From the NCBI RefSeq assembly GCF_033063295.1, contig NZ_JAWJZH010000001.1, positions 1,736,001-1,800,000 on the forward strand: a DNA stretch of 64,000 nucleotides. The letters are read 5' to 3'. The position numbers and the translations under genes were made by a program. Within the stretch, counting starts at the first letter, position 1, and the number at the start of each line of letters is the position of its first letter. This document shows positions 42,862-53,766 of the stretch, in pieces. The notes under the pieces were generated by a model, which worked only from the letters and a program-made list of their open reading frames with translations, ran no database searches and had not been told where the DNA came from. Source of the DNA: Nitrosomonas sp. Is35. GTDB lineage: Bacteria; Pseudomonadota; Gammaproteobacteria; Burkholderiales; Nitrosomonadaceae.

Positions 42862-44547
42862 ATGAAAATTAATTTTGCTTTACGTTGGCTTGTTTTCTTT
42901 TTACTGGCACTGGTGCTTTCCGGCGCCGGTGCGAGCACATTGGACATTCCTTTGATTGCTACCGAAAGGGAGCTGCAAAAAGAACTGGCTGTTGAGAAGC
43001 TCAATGACATTATCAGCAGCATCAAACTGCAACAAGATCAAGCGGAAGTGATGTCAAAGGCGTTGGCAAAAGCCAAGACGGAGCAGGAGAAAAACAAAAT
43101 CCAGGCGGAGTTGACCGAATTGAGCAATGCTATCGCGGAGCAGAAATCGTCATTTGAAATGATTCTGACGGCGGGCTTGGAGCTGAGCAAAGAGGAAACA
43201 ACAGAAAAGAAGGAATTCGATTGGCAGAAAGATTTACTGGAAATCGTGCAGCCGATCATGAGCGAATTGCGCCAATTGACGGAAAATAAGCGTAAAACCG
43301 ATAGCTTGCAAAAGAAAATCGATTTTTATAAATCGCAAATCCGTGTCATCAATGAAGTGCTTAAACATATCGGGGAGATCAATACAGCCGGTTTTGAGAA
43401 AGAGGCTTATGCCGAGTTTGAGCGCATCAGCAAAAAATGGAACGATCAATTGCTGGAAAATCAGCACCTTCTGGAAGTTGCGCAATTACAACTCGAGGAG
43501 ATGATTAAATCGCAATCCGCCAAGGAAATATCCTTGGGTGAGCATGTGCAGCAATTTGCCGCGGGACGCGGCGCCACCTTGTTGATGGCGCTGACCGCTT
43601 TTATTACCGTGTATTTCTCGATGCTATCGTTGCAAAAGCTGCTGCACTGGCTGAATCATCGCAAGAAAGAGGAAAGAAGAACCTATTATCAGCGCATCAG
43701 TACATTGTTTTATCATTTTCTGATGGCAGCGTTGTCGATCACAGCGGTGTTTTATGTGCTGAGTGTGCGTAACGACCAGGTATTAATCGGTATTACCGTG
43801 TTACTGCTGCTCAGCATCATCCTGCTGCTGAAAAACTCTATTCCCAGTTTTATCAATGAGCTGCGGATACTATTGAATACCGGATCGGTCAGGGAAGGCG
43901 AATGCATCAACTATAACGGTATCCCGTTGCTGGTGGAAAGTTTGAATTATTACAGTAAGTTGACCAATCCTATGCTGCCCGGGTTGGAGCTACGGCTCAC
44001 TTTGGCGGAACTGGCCAATTACGTTTCCCGTCCGTACTCCGCAGACGAGCCTTGGTTTCCATGCCAAAGGGGTGACTTCGTGATGCTGACCGATAACACC
44101 TTTGCCATGGTGAAATGCATTACCTTGGAATGCATCGTGTTATCGCAGCCCAACGGCGTGATGCCGATCACCTATAGCATTGCCGATTTCCTGGCCGCCC
44201 AGCCGAAGAATTATTCCCTGGGATTTACTGTAACCAGCGATTTCGGTATCGATTACCAGCATCAAGCGCAATGCATCACTGTGATTCCGGAAATCTTATG
44301 TGAGGGTATCCGGCGCGGCTTGCTGCTGGAATCCTTCGGTAACTCACTGAATGATCTGGTGGTGCATTTCGCTCATGCCAATACGTCGTCGCTGGATTAC
44401 AAAATTGTCGCCACTTTCGATGGCACCGCCGCGGGAGATCTGTTCGCCATTAAACGGGCGCTACAACGTTATGCGGTTGAGGTTTGCAATCAACAGCAGT
44501 GGGTCATACCGTTTAACCAGCTGGTTATTCATAACGCCAAGGATTAA
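42862..44547 (+). CDS. MscS-like membrane protein with coiled-coil periplasmic domain
   Basis: Start ATG 42862 (after GAAAAAC) gives a signal peptide (WLVFFLLALVLSGAGAS, about 8-25). A long coiled-coil region (about 40-210) precedes four membrane segments (about 235-335) and an MscS-like beta domain (about 350-440). The C-terminal domain resembles KefA/MscK. It may gate ions under osmotic stress. It lies just upstream of xthA. Confidence 0.7.
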   Translation: MKINFALRWLVFFLLALVLSGAGASTLDIPLIATERELQKELAVEKLNDIISSIKLQQDQAEVMSKALAKAKTEQEKNKIQAELTELSNAIAEQKSSFEMILTAGLELSKEETTEKKEFDWQKDLLEIVQPIMSELRQLTENKRKTDSLQKKIDFYKSQIRVINEVLKHIGEINTAGFEKEAYAEFERISKKWNDQLLENQHLLEVAQLQLEEMIKSQSAKEISLGEHVQQFAAGRGATLLMALTAFITVYFSMLSLQKLLHWLNHRKKEERRTYYQRISTLFYHFLMAALSITAVFYVLSVRNDQVLIGITVLLLLSIILLLKNSIPSFINELRILLNTGSVREGECINYNGIPLLVESLNYYSKLTNPMLPGLELRLTLAELANYVSRPYSADEPWFPCQRGDFVMLTDNTFAMVKCITLECIVLSQPNGVMPITYSIADFLAAQPKNYSLGFTVTSDFGIDYQHQAQCITVIPEILCEGIRRGLLLESFGNSLNDLVVHFAHANTSSLDYKIVATFDGTAAGDLFAIKRALQRYAVEVCNQQQWVIPFNQLVIHNAKD

Positions 44548-44549
44548 TC

Positions 44550-45317
44550 ATGAAATTAGCAACCTGGAATGTAAATTCGCTCAAAGTAAGGCTACCGCAG
44601 GTAATCGATTGGCTGCAAACGAACCAGCCGGATATGCTGTGTTTGCAGGAAACCAAGTTAACCGATGAAAACTTTCCGGCTGCTGAAATTGCCGCGGTTG
44701 GCTATGAGTCGATTTTTACCGGGCAGAAGACCTATAACGGTGTCGCAATTCTCAGCAAGCAAAAAGGAAGCGAAATCATTACCGCAATACCCGGGTTTGA
44801 AGACGAGCAAAAACGCGTGGTGGCGGTAACCTATGGCGATATGCGTGTCATTTCCGCGTATGTGCCGAACGGCGATACGGTCGAATCGGAAAAATATCAA
44901 TACAAATTACGCTGGCTGCCCTCCTTGACCGGATGGTTACAACAGGAACTGAAGAATTATAAGAAACTGGCCATCCTGGGCGATTTTAATATCGCACCGG
45001 AAGATCGCGATGTCTACGATCCGCAATTGTGGCAAGGTAAAGTATTGTGCAGTCAGCCAGAACGCGCGGCATTCGGTGATCTATTGAAGCTGGGTTTGAC
45101 GGATAGCTTCCGCTTGTTTGAGCAAGCGGAGAAATCGTATACCTGGTGGGATTACCGCATGATGGCTTTCCGCCTGAACCGGGGATTACGCATCGACCAT
45201 ATTTTACTCAGCGATGCGCTCGCAAGCGTCTGTACAAGCTGCACGGTTGATAAAGCGGTGCGCAAGCTGGAGCGCCCTTCGGATCATGCGCCCGTTGTAA
45301 CCGAATTATCCGCTTGA
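44550..45317 (+). CDS. xthA: Exodeoxyribonuclease III
   Basis: The 255-residue protein has the full EEP fold: ATWNVNSLKVRL (about 4-15), CLQETKL (about 33-39; Glu35), YVPNGD, LGDFNIAPEDRD (about 146-157), and SDHAPVVTEL near the end. It removes 3' ends at abasic sites. It starts two bases after the MscS-like gene stop. Confidence 0.95.
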   Translation: MKLATWNVNSLKVRLPQVIDWLQTNQPDMLCLQETKLTDENFPAAEIAAVGYESIFTGQKTYNGVAILSKQKGSEIITAIPGFEDEQKRVVAVTYGDMRVISAYVPNGDTVESEKYQYKLRWLPSLTGWLQQELKNYKKLAILGDFNIAPEDRDVYDPQLWQGKVLCSQPERAAFGDLLKLGLTDSFRLFEQAEKSYTWWDYRMMAFRLNRGLRIDHILLSDALASVCTSCTVDKAVRKLERPSDHAPVVTELSA

Positions 45318-45324
45318 GCCGGGA

Positions 45325-45774
45325 TTACGGGTTGCTGCGAGATACTTCCTGGAGTCCTTTTTTCAATGTTTCCAGATTCTTTTCCCGTGCGTCCATTTCT
45401 TCACGCATTCGCTCGACCCGGTTGAGATAGCGCTGATAATTACGCTCACTGCCCAAGCGATCCGGAGCACCGTCTTTGTATTCACTTTTTAATTCGCCCA
45501 GGCGTTTCTCTTCTTCCGTTATTTTGCTTTGTATTTTCTCGCGCTGTTCCTCGAGTTTCATCGCTTCACGGCGTTTTGCGATTCTTTCTTCGACATCGCC
45601 GGAATCGACCGAAGGCACCACCACAATCGGCGGTAAATCAACTTTCTTGGCGTTGCTCGACGGTACGTTGGAATAAGTTACGTTGCCACGCTCGTCGACG
45701 TGCTTATACACACCGGCTTGTATCGAGCAGGAAAAAAAAGCCAGAACAATCAACAAGGAATTATTTCTATTCAT
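45325..45774 (-). CDS. DUF4124 protein with coiled-coil
   Basis: The signal peptide (LLIVLAFFSCSIQAG, about 6-20) is followed by the DUF4124 motif YKHVDERGNVTYSNVPS (about 22-38), then a coiled coil rich in Glu, Arg and Lys (about 60-145). DUF4124 proteins are periplasmic and common in beta/gammaproteobacteria. Function unknown. It is related to its upstream neighbour. Confidence 0.8.
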   Translation of the reverse strand: MNRNNSLLIVLAFFSCSIQAGVYKHVDERGNVTYSNVPSSNAKKVDLPPIVVVPSVDSGDVEERIAKRREAMKLEEQREKIQSKITEEEKRLGELKSEYKDGAPDRLGSERNYQRYLNRVERMREEMDAREKNLETLKKGLQEVSRSNP

Positions 45775-45811
45775 GCATCACCCTATGGACCGGTTGTGAT
45801 TTTTGGAGCAG

Positions 45812-46261
45812 CTACAGTCTGGCGAGTTCTTTCTTTAAGGCAGTGATATTTCTTTGATGCTGGAATAACTTATTTCTTAGCTGCACAACTTTTTCATGCG
45901 GGTTATTTGCTTCAGCGGCATCGCCGAATTGATCCAGATGCGTTTGCGTATCGATGAAATGCTTTTCTTCGGCCGACAATTCCTTTTGCAGAATCTGGCG
46001 GCGTACCGTATCGCGTTCCTTTTGCGTCGTATCTTTTATACGCGGCACATTTCCATTGGACTGTAATTTGGCCGGAGCGGATTCGGAATTTCTGGAATAC
46101 GACGCAATGGATATTTTTTCCGCGTTAGGGATGCGGCGGTTAGTGAAGGTGATATTGCCGTCCTTATCAACATGCTTGTAGATGTTTGTTTCAGCAATAG
46201 CCTGCGATATAGAGCTCAACAAAATAAGGGCGAATAGGATTAATAATGTTCCGGTTTTCAT
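45812..46261 (-). CDS. DUF4124 protein with coiled-coil
   Basis: The protein has a signal peptide (TLLILFALILLSSISQAIA) and DUF4124 motif (IYKHVDKDGNITFTNRRIPN), followed by a helical C-terminal part with NLF-QHQRN-type residues. It is a tandem paralogue of the gene at 45325, from which it is separated by 37 bases. Confidence 0.8.
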   Translation of the reverse strand: MKTGTLLILFALILLSSISQAIAETNIYKHVDKDGNITFTNRRIPNAEKISIASYSRNSESAPAKLQSNGNVPRIKDTTQKERDTVRRQILQKELSAEEKHFIDTQTHLDQFGDAAEANNPHEKVVQLRNKLFQHQRNITALKKELARL

Positions 46262-46445
46262 ATTTTGCTAGAAGAATGTTGATCACAATTACCGCTACCC
46301 GATCAGTCTACCAATGATTTCTCTAACGAAAAGCAAAAAAAGAGCGAATAAATCCTGCTTATTGCGCTTTACGGTTCTATTTTTTCATGCCTCTCGATCT
46401 CGTCACGATGGTTAAAATCAATTTGAATTTCCCGTATTCTCAAAT

Positions 46446-47855
46446 TTATAAGCTGTAATACATATCAAATTCAACCGGATGCGTCGTGGTGCGCAGTAAA
46501 ATCACCTCATCCATTTTCAGTTGAATGTACGCATCGATGATGTCATTGGAAAAAACACCGCCGCGAATCAGAAAATCGCGATCTTTATCCAGACAGTCCA
46601 GCGCCTCGTCCAATGACGCGCACACATTCGGCACTTTGGCCGCTTCTTCCGGCGGCAGATCGTACAGATTCTTGTCCATCGGATCGCCCGGATGGATTTT
46701 GTTCTGAATGCCGTCGAGTCCGGCCATCATCAATGCAGTAAACGCCAGATACGGATTGGCGGTCGGATCGGGGAAACGGACTTCGATACGCCGCCCCTTG
46801 GGGCTGCTGGTGTGCGGAATGCGAATAGAGGCCGAACGGTTGCTGGCGGAATAAGCCAGGTTGACCGGCGCTTCATATCCGGCGACCAGCCGTTTGTAGG
46901 AGTTGGTGCTGGGATTGCAGATGGCATTCAGCGCTTTGGCGTGTTTCAGGATGCCGCCGATGTAATACAGCGCAATCTCGGACAAGCCGGCGTAACCGTT
47001 GCCGGAGAACAAATTCTTACCGTCTTTCCAGATGGATTGGTGCACATGCATGCCGGATCCGGCATCGCCAACGATCGGTTTGGGCATGAAAGTGGCTGTT
47101 TTACCGTATGAATGCGCCACATTATGTATGACATATTTGAGCACTTGATTCCAATCCGCGCGTTTGACCAGGCTGTTGAAACGGGTGCCGATTTCACATT
47201 GACCCGCCGTGGCGACTTCATGATGATGCACTTCGACACCGATGCCCATGTCTTCCAATGTCAGGCACATCGCGGAACGGATATCTTGCAGCGAATCGAC
47301 CGGCGGTACGGGAAAGTAACCGCCTTTGATCGACGGGCGGTGACCGATATTGCCGCTTTCGTATTTGATCGCAGAACTCCAGGCGGCTTCTTCGGATTCG
47401 ATTTTGACCGAGCATCCGGACATGCCGGTATGCCAGCGCACCGAATCGAAAATAAAAAATTCAGGTTCCGGTCCGAAATAAGCCACATCGCCGATCCCGG
47501 TCGATTTTAAGTAAATTTCACCCCGCTTGGCCAACGAACGCGGATCGCGGCTATAGCCCTTGCCGTCCGCCGGTTCGACCACATCGCACGTCATCAGCAA
47601 TGTCGGTTCATCCATGAAGGGATCCATGTTGGCGGTATCCGGATCGGGGATTAGCAACATATCGGATGCTTGGATGCCTTTCCAGCCGCCTATCGATGAG
47701 CCGTCAAAAGGATGGCCATCTTCAAATTTATCCGCATCGAAGGTATGCGCAGGTACGGTAACATGATGTTCTTTACCATTGGTATCGGTAAAGCGTAAAT
47801 CAACAAATTTAACTTCATTGTCTTGAATCAATTTCAAAACATCATTTACCACCAT
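46446..47855 (-). CDS. glnA: Glutamine synthetase, type I
   Basis: The 469-residue protein is full length and has the GS signature [13 protein letters not shown] (about 49-61), the ATP-binding [16 protein letters not shown] (about 260-275), and the adenylylation site NLYDLPPE (Tyr near 398), which marks the GS-I-beta type. It fixes ammonia into glutamine. It has its own 5' region and diverges from recQ. Confidence 0.97.
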   Translation of the reverse strand: MVVNDVLKLIQDNEVKFVDLRFTDTNGKEHHVTVPAHTFDADKFEDGHPFDGSSIGGWKGIQASDMLLIPDPDTANMDPFMDEPTLLMTCDVVEPADGKGYSRDPRSLAKRGEIYLKSTGIGDVAYFGPEPEFFIFDSVRWHTGMSGCSVKIESEEAAWSSAIKYESGNIGHRPSIKGGYFPVPPVDSLQDIRSAMCLTLEDMGIGVEVHHHEVATAGQCEIGTRFNSLVKRADWNQVLKYVIHNVAHSYGKTATFMPKPIVGDAGSGMHVHQSIWKDGKNLFSGNGYAGLSEIALYYIGGILKHAKALNAICNPSTNSYKRLVAGYEAPVNLAYSASNRSASIRIPHTSSPKGRRIEVRFPDPTANPYLAFTALMMAGLDGIQNKIHPGDPMDKNLYDLPPEEAAKVPNVCASLDEALDCLDKDRDFLIRGGVFSNDIIDAYIQLKMDEVILLRTTTHPVEFDMYYSL

Positions 47856-48150
47856 TTTTTCTCTCCAGACTAGCGTGACAAATTGTATAAATAAAGCTGC
47901 AATTAGATAGAATTATACCAGCACAATAACGCGAATGATTTGAAACGATGCAAACGATTGCGGACTGACCCAGCAGAAACTTCCAAGTGTCAGGGTGTGC
48001 ATTCTACTGTACTATCGCCAGTCAAGTCTTTACGATTCGCACCATAGCAAGACGGAGCGATCGCTTGAATGTGTTGCTTATTCCCCTGAAATCAGAAAAA
48101 TAGCGTTTCTTACCGAAGAAAATCAAGACCATGTAGTAGCCACATCCGGA

Positions 48151-49971
48151 ATGTCCAACGCACTCACTATACTCAAGGAAGTTTTTGGTTATCCCGCCTT
48201 TCGCGGACAACAGGCTGAGGTCATCGAACACCTCGCCAGCGGTGGCGATTGCCTGGTTTTGATGCCGACCGGCGGCGGTAAATCGCTGTGTTATCAAATT
48301 CCGGCGTTGTTGCGCGATGGTGTTGCCATCGTCGTGTCCCCGTTGATTGCCTTGATGCAGAATCAAGTCGCGTCGCTGCATGAATTAGGGGTGCGCGCGG
48401 CGGTGCTGAATTCCTCGTTATCGCAGCAAGCCGCGGCGGAAGTTGAACAGAAGCTTCTGGCGGGTGAATACGATTTACTGTATGTCGCGCCGGAGCGGCT
48501 GTTGACAGCGCGGTTCCTCAATCTGATCGCACGTATTCCGGTTGCGCTGTTTGCCATTGACGAAGCGCATTGCGTGTCGCAATGGGGGCATGATTTCCGT
48601 CCGGAATACATACAGTTATCGGTACTGCACGAACGTTTTCCGGATGTGCCGCGTATCGCGCTGACGGCAACGGCCGATATGGACACCCGCAAGGAGATCA
48701 TTGAGCGGCTCGGATTGGACGAAGCCAGGATTTTTGTTTCCAGTTTCGACCGCCCGAATATCCGCTATCAAATTATCGATAAAACCAACAGCCGGGCGCA
48801 ATTACTGACATTCCTGCGAACGGAACACCCCGGCGACGCCGGTATTGTGTATTGCCTGTCGCGCAAAAAAGCCGAGGAAACCGCGGCATGGTTGACCGCC
48901 CAGGGTTTGCGCGCGGTCGCCTACCACGCCGGCATGAGCATGCAGGAGCGCAGTCTGAATCAGGAAAGATTTCTGCGCGAGGAAGGTATTGTGATGGTTG
49001 CCACCATAGCTTTTGGCATGGGAATTGATAAGCCGGACGTACGGTTTGTCGCGCATCTGGATTTACCCAAAAGCATTGAAGGTTATTACCAGGAAACCGG
49101 CCGCGCCGGACGCGACGGACAAGCGGCCAATGCCTGGATGGTGTACGGTCTTGGCGATGTCATTCAGCAGCGGCGCATGATCGAAGAATCGGACGCGCAG
49201 CTCAAATTCAAACAAGTTGCCGCCCGCAAACTGGAAGCCATGCTATCACTGTGCGAAACAACCACCTGCCGACGCTTGCGCATGCTGAGTTATTTCGGTG
49301 AAACCACCGATGATATGACGGCGTGCGGCAATTGCGATGTTTGTTTGAATCCGCCGCAAGTTTGGGATGCGACGGTGGAGGTGCAAAAGGCATTATCCTG
49401 TGTTTACCGCGCCGGGCAAAATTTCGGCACGGGTCATTTGATCGATATTTTGCGCGGTAATCTGACCGAACGTGTCAAAGAATGGCATCACGACCGGTTG
49501 ACTACATTCGGCATCGGTAAAGAATTACCGGAAAAAACCTGGCGCGCGGTATTCCGTCAGATCATCGCACTGGGCCTGCTATCGGCTGACAGTGTAAGTC
49601 ATGGCGCATTGCACCTGACCGAAGCAAGCCGCGCCGTGTTGAAGGGGCAGCAAGCCGTACAGCTGCGACTGCAAACCCAAGCGGGACGGGCATTTGAAAA
49701 ACGGCAAAGCGGTGATTTGATGTTGCTGGATGCAACCGAACGATATCTTTGGGAGCAATTACGTGCATGGCGCGCAAAAATGGCTAAAGAACATGGTGTA
49801 CCGGCGTATGTTATTTTTCACGATGCGACCTTGCGCGAACTGGCGCGGCAGTGTCCGAAAACGCAAGAAGAATTACGCCAAGTCAGCGGTATCGGCGCGC
49901 GCAAGCTTGATAAATATGGCGGCTATCTGATTGAAATCCTTCGCAGTTGTGAGTCAGCAGCAGGACAGTAA
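48151..49971 (+). CDS. recQ: ATP-dependent DNA helicase RecQ
   Basis: Start ATG 48151 ([20 protein letters not shown]) is chosen; the frame extends to 47995 without homology. Motifs: [28 protein letters not shown], and [16 protein letters not shown], all full. The zinc Cys cluster [12 protein letters not shown]...CGNCDVCL and a C-terminal HRDC domain (about 525-600) are present. Confidence 0.96.
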   Translation: MSNALTILKEVFGYPAFRGQQAEVIEHLASGGDCLVLMPTGGGKSLCYQIPALLRDGVAIVVSPLIALMQNQVASLHELGVRAAVLNSSLSQQAAAEVEQKLLAGEYDLLYVAPERLLTARFLNLIARIPVALFAIDEAHCVSQWGHDFRPEYIQLSVLHERFPDVPRIALTATADMDTRKEIIERLGLDEARIFVSSFDRPNIRYQIIDKTNSRAQLLTFLRTEHPGDAGIVYCLSRKKAEETAAWLTAQGLRAVAYHAGMSMQERSLNQERFLREEGIVMVATIAFGMGIDKPDVRFVAHLDLPKSIEGYYQETGRAGRDGQAANAWMVYGLGDVIQQRRMIEESDAQLKFKQVAARKLEAMLSLCETTTCRRLRMLSYFGETTDDMTACGNCDVCLNPPQVWDATVEVQKALSCVYRAGQNFGTGHLIDILRGNLTERVKEWHHDRLTTFGIGKELPEKTWRAVFRQIIALGLLSADSVSHGALHLTEASRAVLKGQQAVQLRLQTQAGRAFEKRQSGDLMLLDATERYLWEQLRAWRAKMAKEHGVPAYVIFHDATLRELARQCPKTQEELRQVSGIGARKLDKYGGYLIEILRSCESAAGQ

Positions 49972-50057
49972 ACTACTTGTTTGAATATTTAGAGTTCTGT
50001 TATATACTCGAATCCCTAATTAAATTTGGGTATTTTAAAGAGAAAGGAACGATTAGA

Positions 50058-50243
50058 ATGATGAAAAAATCAATTTTTGCTGCAACTTTATTAGTTTTCT
50101 TAGCCGCTTGTTCAAACGCCAACATGGGTGATCCCAATGCTTCGAATGCCGATTGTCAGTTTGGCGTAGGTGGCAATGGTGAATGTCTCAAAGAAGGACA
50201 AGATCCACGGCCTTATGGTGGTACCAGCAAACCTGGGCACTAA
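50058..50243 (+). CDS. Small lipoprotein
   Basis: The ATG at 50058 starts a 61-residue protein with a lipobox L-A-A-C (FLAACSNA, Cys about 20). The mature part is Gly/Asn-rich (FGVGGNGECLKEGQDPRPYG). It may be an entericidin-like surface peptide. A terminator follows at 50270. Confidence 0.75.
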   Translation: MMKKSIFAATLLVFLAACSNANMGDPNASNADCQFGVGGNGECLKEGQDPRPYGGTSKPGH

Positions 50244-50269
50244 CCCTAAAGTAACAAAGCATAAAATAA

Positions 50270-50296
50270 AAAACCGCCCGAAGTGGCGGTTTTTTA
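50270..50296 (+). terminator. Terminator after the small lipoprotein
   Basis: AACCGCC (50272-50278) and GGCGGTT (50285-50291) pair around CGAAGT and a T-run follows. Confidence 0.85.
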
Positions 50297-50345
50297 TTGC
50301 TACATAATCCGATGTACACAAGACATATCGGACAACAGACACAAA

Positions 50346-50951
50346 TTAAATTTGCTTACGGCGCGCACTGTAGCCTACCAGACCTAACCCAACCAGTAAG
50401 ATCGCGTAAGTATCGGGTTCCGGAACTGGGCTGATGGTACGGGAAAAAGAAGTGACGGGATGCGAGTGTGGATATGAATGTGGCGTCAGGGAACTCACCG
50501 AAAAAACCAGTTCGCCCCGATTGAAATTAAGCCCCGCCCAATTCACATACAAATGGTTTGCATCAAAACTCAAGGTGGGTGTGCCGCTCACCGCGGTATT
50601 GGAAACCAGACTGAATGATGCAAACGGATTGATACTCGCAGATACATCACTAATTGCAAAACCATTAAATTCGGTAGGCGAAAAATTGCCGCTATGCGCA
50701 AAGGAAATCACGAATTCATCGCCGCTGAAGTCTATGGTACCGAAACCATCGACCACATTCGATATTTCCACACCGGAATTCACCAGATAATCGCCATTAC
50801 CCGCCGAAGCATACGGCGTACTCAAGTTCGGAAAATAGTACTGATAATTGATCGTGTGTCCGTCAAAAACACCGGCATTAGCCATACTGGTGACTGAGCC
50901 CAAGCACAGTGCAACAGAAACCACTACCAATCGAAAATAACTTTGCATCAT
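50346..50951 (-). CDS. PEP-CTERM sorted exported protein
   Basis: The 201-residue protein has a signal peptide (VVVSVALCLGSVTSMANAG) and a beta-rich body, and ends in PVPEPDTYAILLVGLGLVGY then SARRKQI, a classic PEP-CTERM signal for the EpsH-type exosortase. It is secreted to the outer surface or extracellular polymer. It is 50-60% Ser/Thr/Asn-rich in the body. Confidence 0.9.
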   Translation of the reverse strand: MMQSYFRLVVVSVALCLGSVTSMANAGVFDGHTINYQYYFPNLSTPYASAGNGDYLVNSGVEISNVVDGFGTIDFSGDEFVISFAHSGNFSPTEFNGFAISDVSASINPFASFSLVSNTAVSGTPTLSFDANHLYVNWAGLNFNRGELVFSVSSLTPHSYPHSHPVTSFSRTISPVPEPDTYAILLVGLGLVGYSARRKQI

Positions 50952-51428
50952 TTCACTCCTTTAAAATTTAACCCGCGCATCAAACAATTCACTGCTAAAT
51001 CATGCTGCCTATGATGCAGTAAGCACTCTGAATTAAATAGGGAAAAGTGTCATGAAATTAATAAGATGAATGCACCGAATGTGCCCTAGTCGGTTTGTAG
51101 TTGGGATTAACCGGGAGGTGAGCGGCTGGTGTCCCGGCCGGTATCGGATTACAGCTCGGTTGAATATGGTAAGTGACTAATTTATTGCTGCAATCGTAAT
51201 TACTGCGAATAGGCGATGTACCAGTATACAAGCTGCAAAATGACGGTTTATTCATCCTGGTTGACAGATCAATCTTGAACAGGACCGGCAGTTAATCCGC
51301 AAGCAGTCAAAGAAAAATCATACTTTCTGTAAAACAATACATAAAATCACCATCACAGATCACAAGAAAGTTTTAATGAAACAATCTCACCGTCATAAAA
51401 ATACCCAGCTAATGTATTCAGGCAGCGC
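50952..51428. other. Intergenic region with no clear gene
   Basis: This 477-base stretch separates the PEP-CTERM gene from the hydrogenase maturation genes. A 65-codon minus-strand frame (51058-51255; MNKPSFCSLYTGTSP, Pro-rich, Cys-containing) is the only candidate gene but has no good ribosome site. I see nothing else definite. Confidence 0.4.
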
Positions 51429-51872
51429 ATGAACAAGCTATTGCTATTCGGCTATGGAAATCCCGGACGCGGGGACGATGCATTAGGCCCCCTGCTAGTG
51501 GAGCATATCGCTCAGTTACGACTGGCGGATGTCGCTTGCCTTGTTGACATGCAATTGCTGATTGAGCATGCTGCGGATTTAACGGGCTTTGACCGGATTA
51601 TATTTGTGGATGCGGATATGTCGTGCCAGGAACCTTTTGAATTTTCAGCCGTGACTACGGAAAAAGACGGCAGTTATACCAGTCATGCCTTAACACCGGC
51701 AGCGTTGCTGTATGTTTACCAGCAAATCCATTCGCATACCGCACCGCCTGCTTTTCTACTGCGCATCCGCGGTTATCGCTTTGAATTGGGAGATTATTTA
51801 AGCATTCAAGCCAATGAAAATCTGGCTGCCGCCATATTAAAAATTCAGCAATGGTATTTACAACAACGATGA
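51429..51872 (+). CDS. Hydrogenase maturation protease (HoxW/HyaD-like)
   Basis: The N-terminus LLFGYGNPGRGDDALGPLLV (about 5-24) is the NiFe-hydrogenase maturation protease motif with metal-binding Asp; VDMQLLIEHAADL (about 39-51) and VDADMS follow, in the HoxW type. It cuts the large subunit C-terminus. It starts the hupE-hypA-hypB-hypF operon. Confidence 0.85.
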   Translation: MNKLLLFGYGNPGRGDDALGPLLVEHIAQLRLADVACLVDMQLLIEHAADLTGFDRIIFVDADMSCQEPFEFSAVTTEKDGSYTSHALTPAALLYVYQQIHSHTAPPAFLLRIRGYRFELGDYLSIQANENLAAAILKIQQWYLQQR

Positions 51873-52471
51873 AAAAAACGGTTCCGCCATTGAAATTTTT
51901 TTGGCTTTTGTTATTGATCATACCGATTCTGATCGCATCACCCCTGGCTTTTGCGCATACCGGTGACGGACCGCATAACGGGTGGCTGCACGGATTCGCG
52001 CATCCGTTGAGCGGGCTGGACCATATGCTGGCGATGATTGCCGTCGGCTTATGGGCCGCGCAAGCGCATGGTCGTATTGTCTGGCTTTTTCCGCTGATTT
52101 TTGTCGTGGTGATGGGTTTGGGCGGTTTATTCGGCGCGATCACCCTGCCACTCGCTTTCGCGGAGCACGGCATTATGCTGTCGCTGGTGATGCTGGGTGC
52201 ACTACTCGTTTGGCGCAAACATTTACCGCTCAGTGTCAGCTTGCTGTTGATCGGATTATTTGCGCTCAGTCACGGCTATGCGCATGGCAGCGAAATGCCG
52301 CCCAGTATATCGCTGCCCTCCTACGCTGGGGGTTTTATGCTGGCGACGATGCTATTGCATTTGTGCGGCATCGGCTTGGCCCTGTTGTGCAAAAAATTTG
52401 CCGGCACCCGGTGGATTCGTTTTAGCGGTATCATCATTGCCGGTTATGGCGGTTTTTTATTAATCCCGTAA
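51869..52471 (+). CDS. hupE: HupE/UreJ nickel permease-like protein
   Basis: Start ATG 51869 overlaps the protease stop (ATGA). After a signal-like segment, the motif GFAHPLSGLDHMLAMIAVGL (about 43-62) marks HupE/UreJ. Five or six membrane segments follow, with SHGYAHGSEMP in the middle. It probably imports nickel for hydrogenase. Confidence 0.88.
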   Translation: MKKTVPPLKFFWLLLLIIPILIASPLAFAHTGDGPHNGWLHGFAHPLSGLDHMLAMIAVGLWAAQAHGRIVWLFPLIFVVVMGLGGLFGAITLPLAFAEHGIMLSLVMLGALLVWRKHLPLSVSLLLIGLFALSHGYAHGSEMPPSISLPSYAGGFMLATMLLHLCGIGLALLCKKFAGTRWIRFSGIIIAGYGGFLLIP

Positions 52472-52494
52472 GCCGCCGGATAATGAGGTAATAC

Positions 52495-52836
52495 ATGCAT
52501 GAGCTATCGCTTGCCGAAAGCATCTTACAGCTCATTGAAGACGCCGCGGTTGAGCAAAAATTCACACAAGTCAAAACGGTATGGCTGGAAATCGGCCAAC
52601 TGGCTTGTGTCGAGCAGGAATCGCTGCGTTTCTTTTTTGCTGTGGTAACGGAAGACAGTATCGCCCGGCAGGCCAAGCTGGAAATTATCGAAATCACTGG
52701 ACAGGCGATGTGCGATCAATGCCATCAAGTTACTATGATCGCCGCCTACCATCAGGCGTGTCCACAGTGCGGCGGCTATGGGCTGAATGTCACGCAAGGC
52801 GATGGCATGCGCATCAAGGAACTGGAAGTGGAATAA
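52495..52836 (+). CDS. hypA: HypA nickel incorporation protein
   Basis: The 113-residue protein starts MHELSLAESI, the HypA nickel-binding His2 motif, and has C-D-Q-C (about 73-76) and C-P-Q-C (about 89-92) for structural zinc. It works with HypB to insert nickel. Confidence 0.95.
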   Translation: MHELSLAESILQLIEDAAVEQKFTQVKTVWLEIGQLACVEQESLRFFFAVVTEDSIARQAKLEIIEITGQAMCDQCHQVTMIAAYHQACPQCGGYGLNVTQGDGMRIKELEVE

Positions 52837-52848
52837 AAGGAATCGATT

Positions 52849-53766
52849 ATGTGTACAACTTGTGGTTGCGGCATTGGGCAAACGCGCATTAACGGTCAAT
52901 CGATGCGGTCGCGGCATCATTCAAATACCCGGCTTCACTATCGCCCGTTGCAATCCGCGCATGATCATGCGCATGAAAAAGTAGCCGCACCCGTAACAGC
53001 CAATCACGCAGCCGATACGCTGCATTTCGGCACCGGCATCGCGGGTACGCACGCGCCCGGTATGAATCAAACGCGAATGGTGAAAATTGAGCGTGATATT
53101 CTGGCAAAAAATAACCAATTCGCTGCTGAAAATCGCCGGTATTTAGCCGAGCACGGTATTTTTGCACTGAATCTGGTTTCCAGTCCGGGTTCCGGCAAAA
53201 CCACGTTGCTCGTCAAAACGATTGAAATGCTGCGCGACCGGTTCCCGATTGCGGTGATCGAGGGCGATCAGCAAACCGACCACGACGCCGCACGTATCCG
53301 CGCAACCGGTGTCCCGGCATTGCAAATCAACACTGGTAAAGGCTGTCATTTGGATGCGCACATGATTGGCCAAGCTTTACAGCAAATGGTTGTAGCAGAT
53401 AACAGCGTGTTATTCATCGAAAACGTCGGCAATCTGGTGTGTCCATCCGGTTTTGATTTGGGTGAAGCGCACAAAGTGGTCATTCTGTCCGCCACCGAAG
53501 GCGAAGATAAACCGCTGAAATATCCCGACATGTTTCATGCCGCCGATTTAATGTTGCTGAATAAATGCGATTTGCTGCCCCACTTAACTTTTGATGTCGA
53601 TTTGACCATTGACTATGCGCACCGCGTTCATCCCGGATTACCCGTGCTGCAAATTTCCGCCACGCAAGGCAGCGGCATGCAGGCCTGGATTGATTGGATT
53701 AGCGCGGAATGCCTTCGCGCAGCAGCAAGCGAGTCTCCGCAACATATCGATTCCGCGCTTGGCTAA
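52849..53766 (+). CDS. hypB: HypB GTPase, nickel incorporation
   Basis: The N-terminus is CTTCGCG (residues 2-8), the high-affinity Ni motif, followed by a His-rich stretch (about 23-45). The G domain has [34 protein letters not shown] and NKCDLLPH. It supplies energy for nickel loading. It overlaps the short hypF. Confidence 0.95.
   Translation: MCTTCGCGIGQTRINGQSMRSRHHSNTRLHYRPLQSAHDHAHEKVAAPVTANHAADTLHFGTGIAGTHAPGMNQTRMVKIERDILAKNNQFAAENRRYLAEHGIFALNLVSSPGSGKTTLLVKTIEMLRDRFPIAVIEGDQQTDHDAARIRATGVPALQINTGKGCHLDAHMIGQALQQMVVADNSVLFIENVGNLVCPSGFDLGEAHKVVILSATEGEDKPLKYPDMFHAADLMLLNKCDLLPHLTFDVDLTIDYAHRVHPGLPVLQISATQGSGMQAWIDWISAECLRAAASESPQHIDSALG

Noticed and set aside
47995..48150. N-terminal extension of RecQ
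   Set aside because: RecQ family proteins begin near M-x-x-A-x-x-x-L-K-x-x-F-G-Y; the extension is not RecQ-like.
51058..51255. 65-codon minus frame in the PEP-CTERM/hoxW gap
   Set aside because: It has a start too close to the only candidate ribosome site and no recognisable family; noted in the intergenic entry only.
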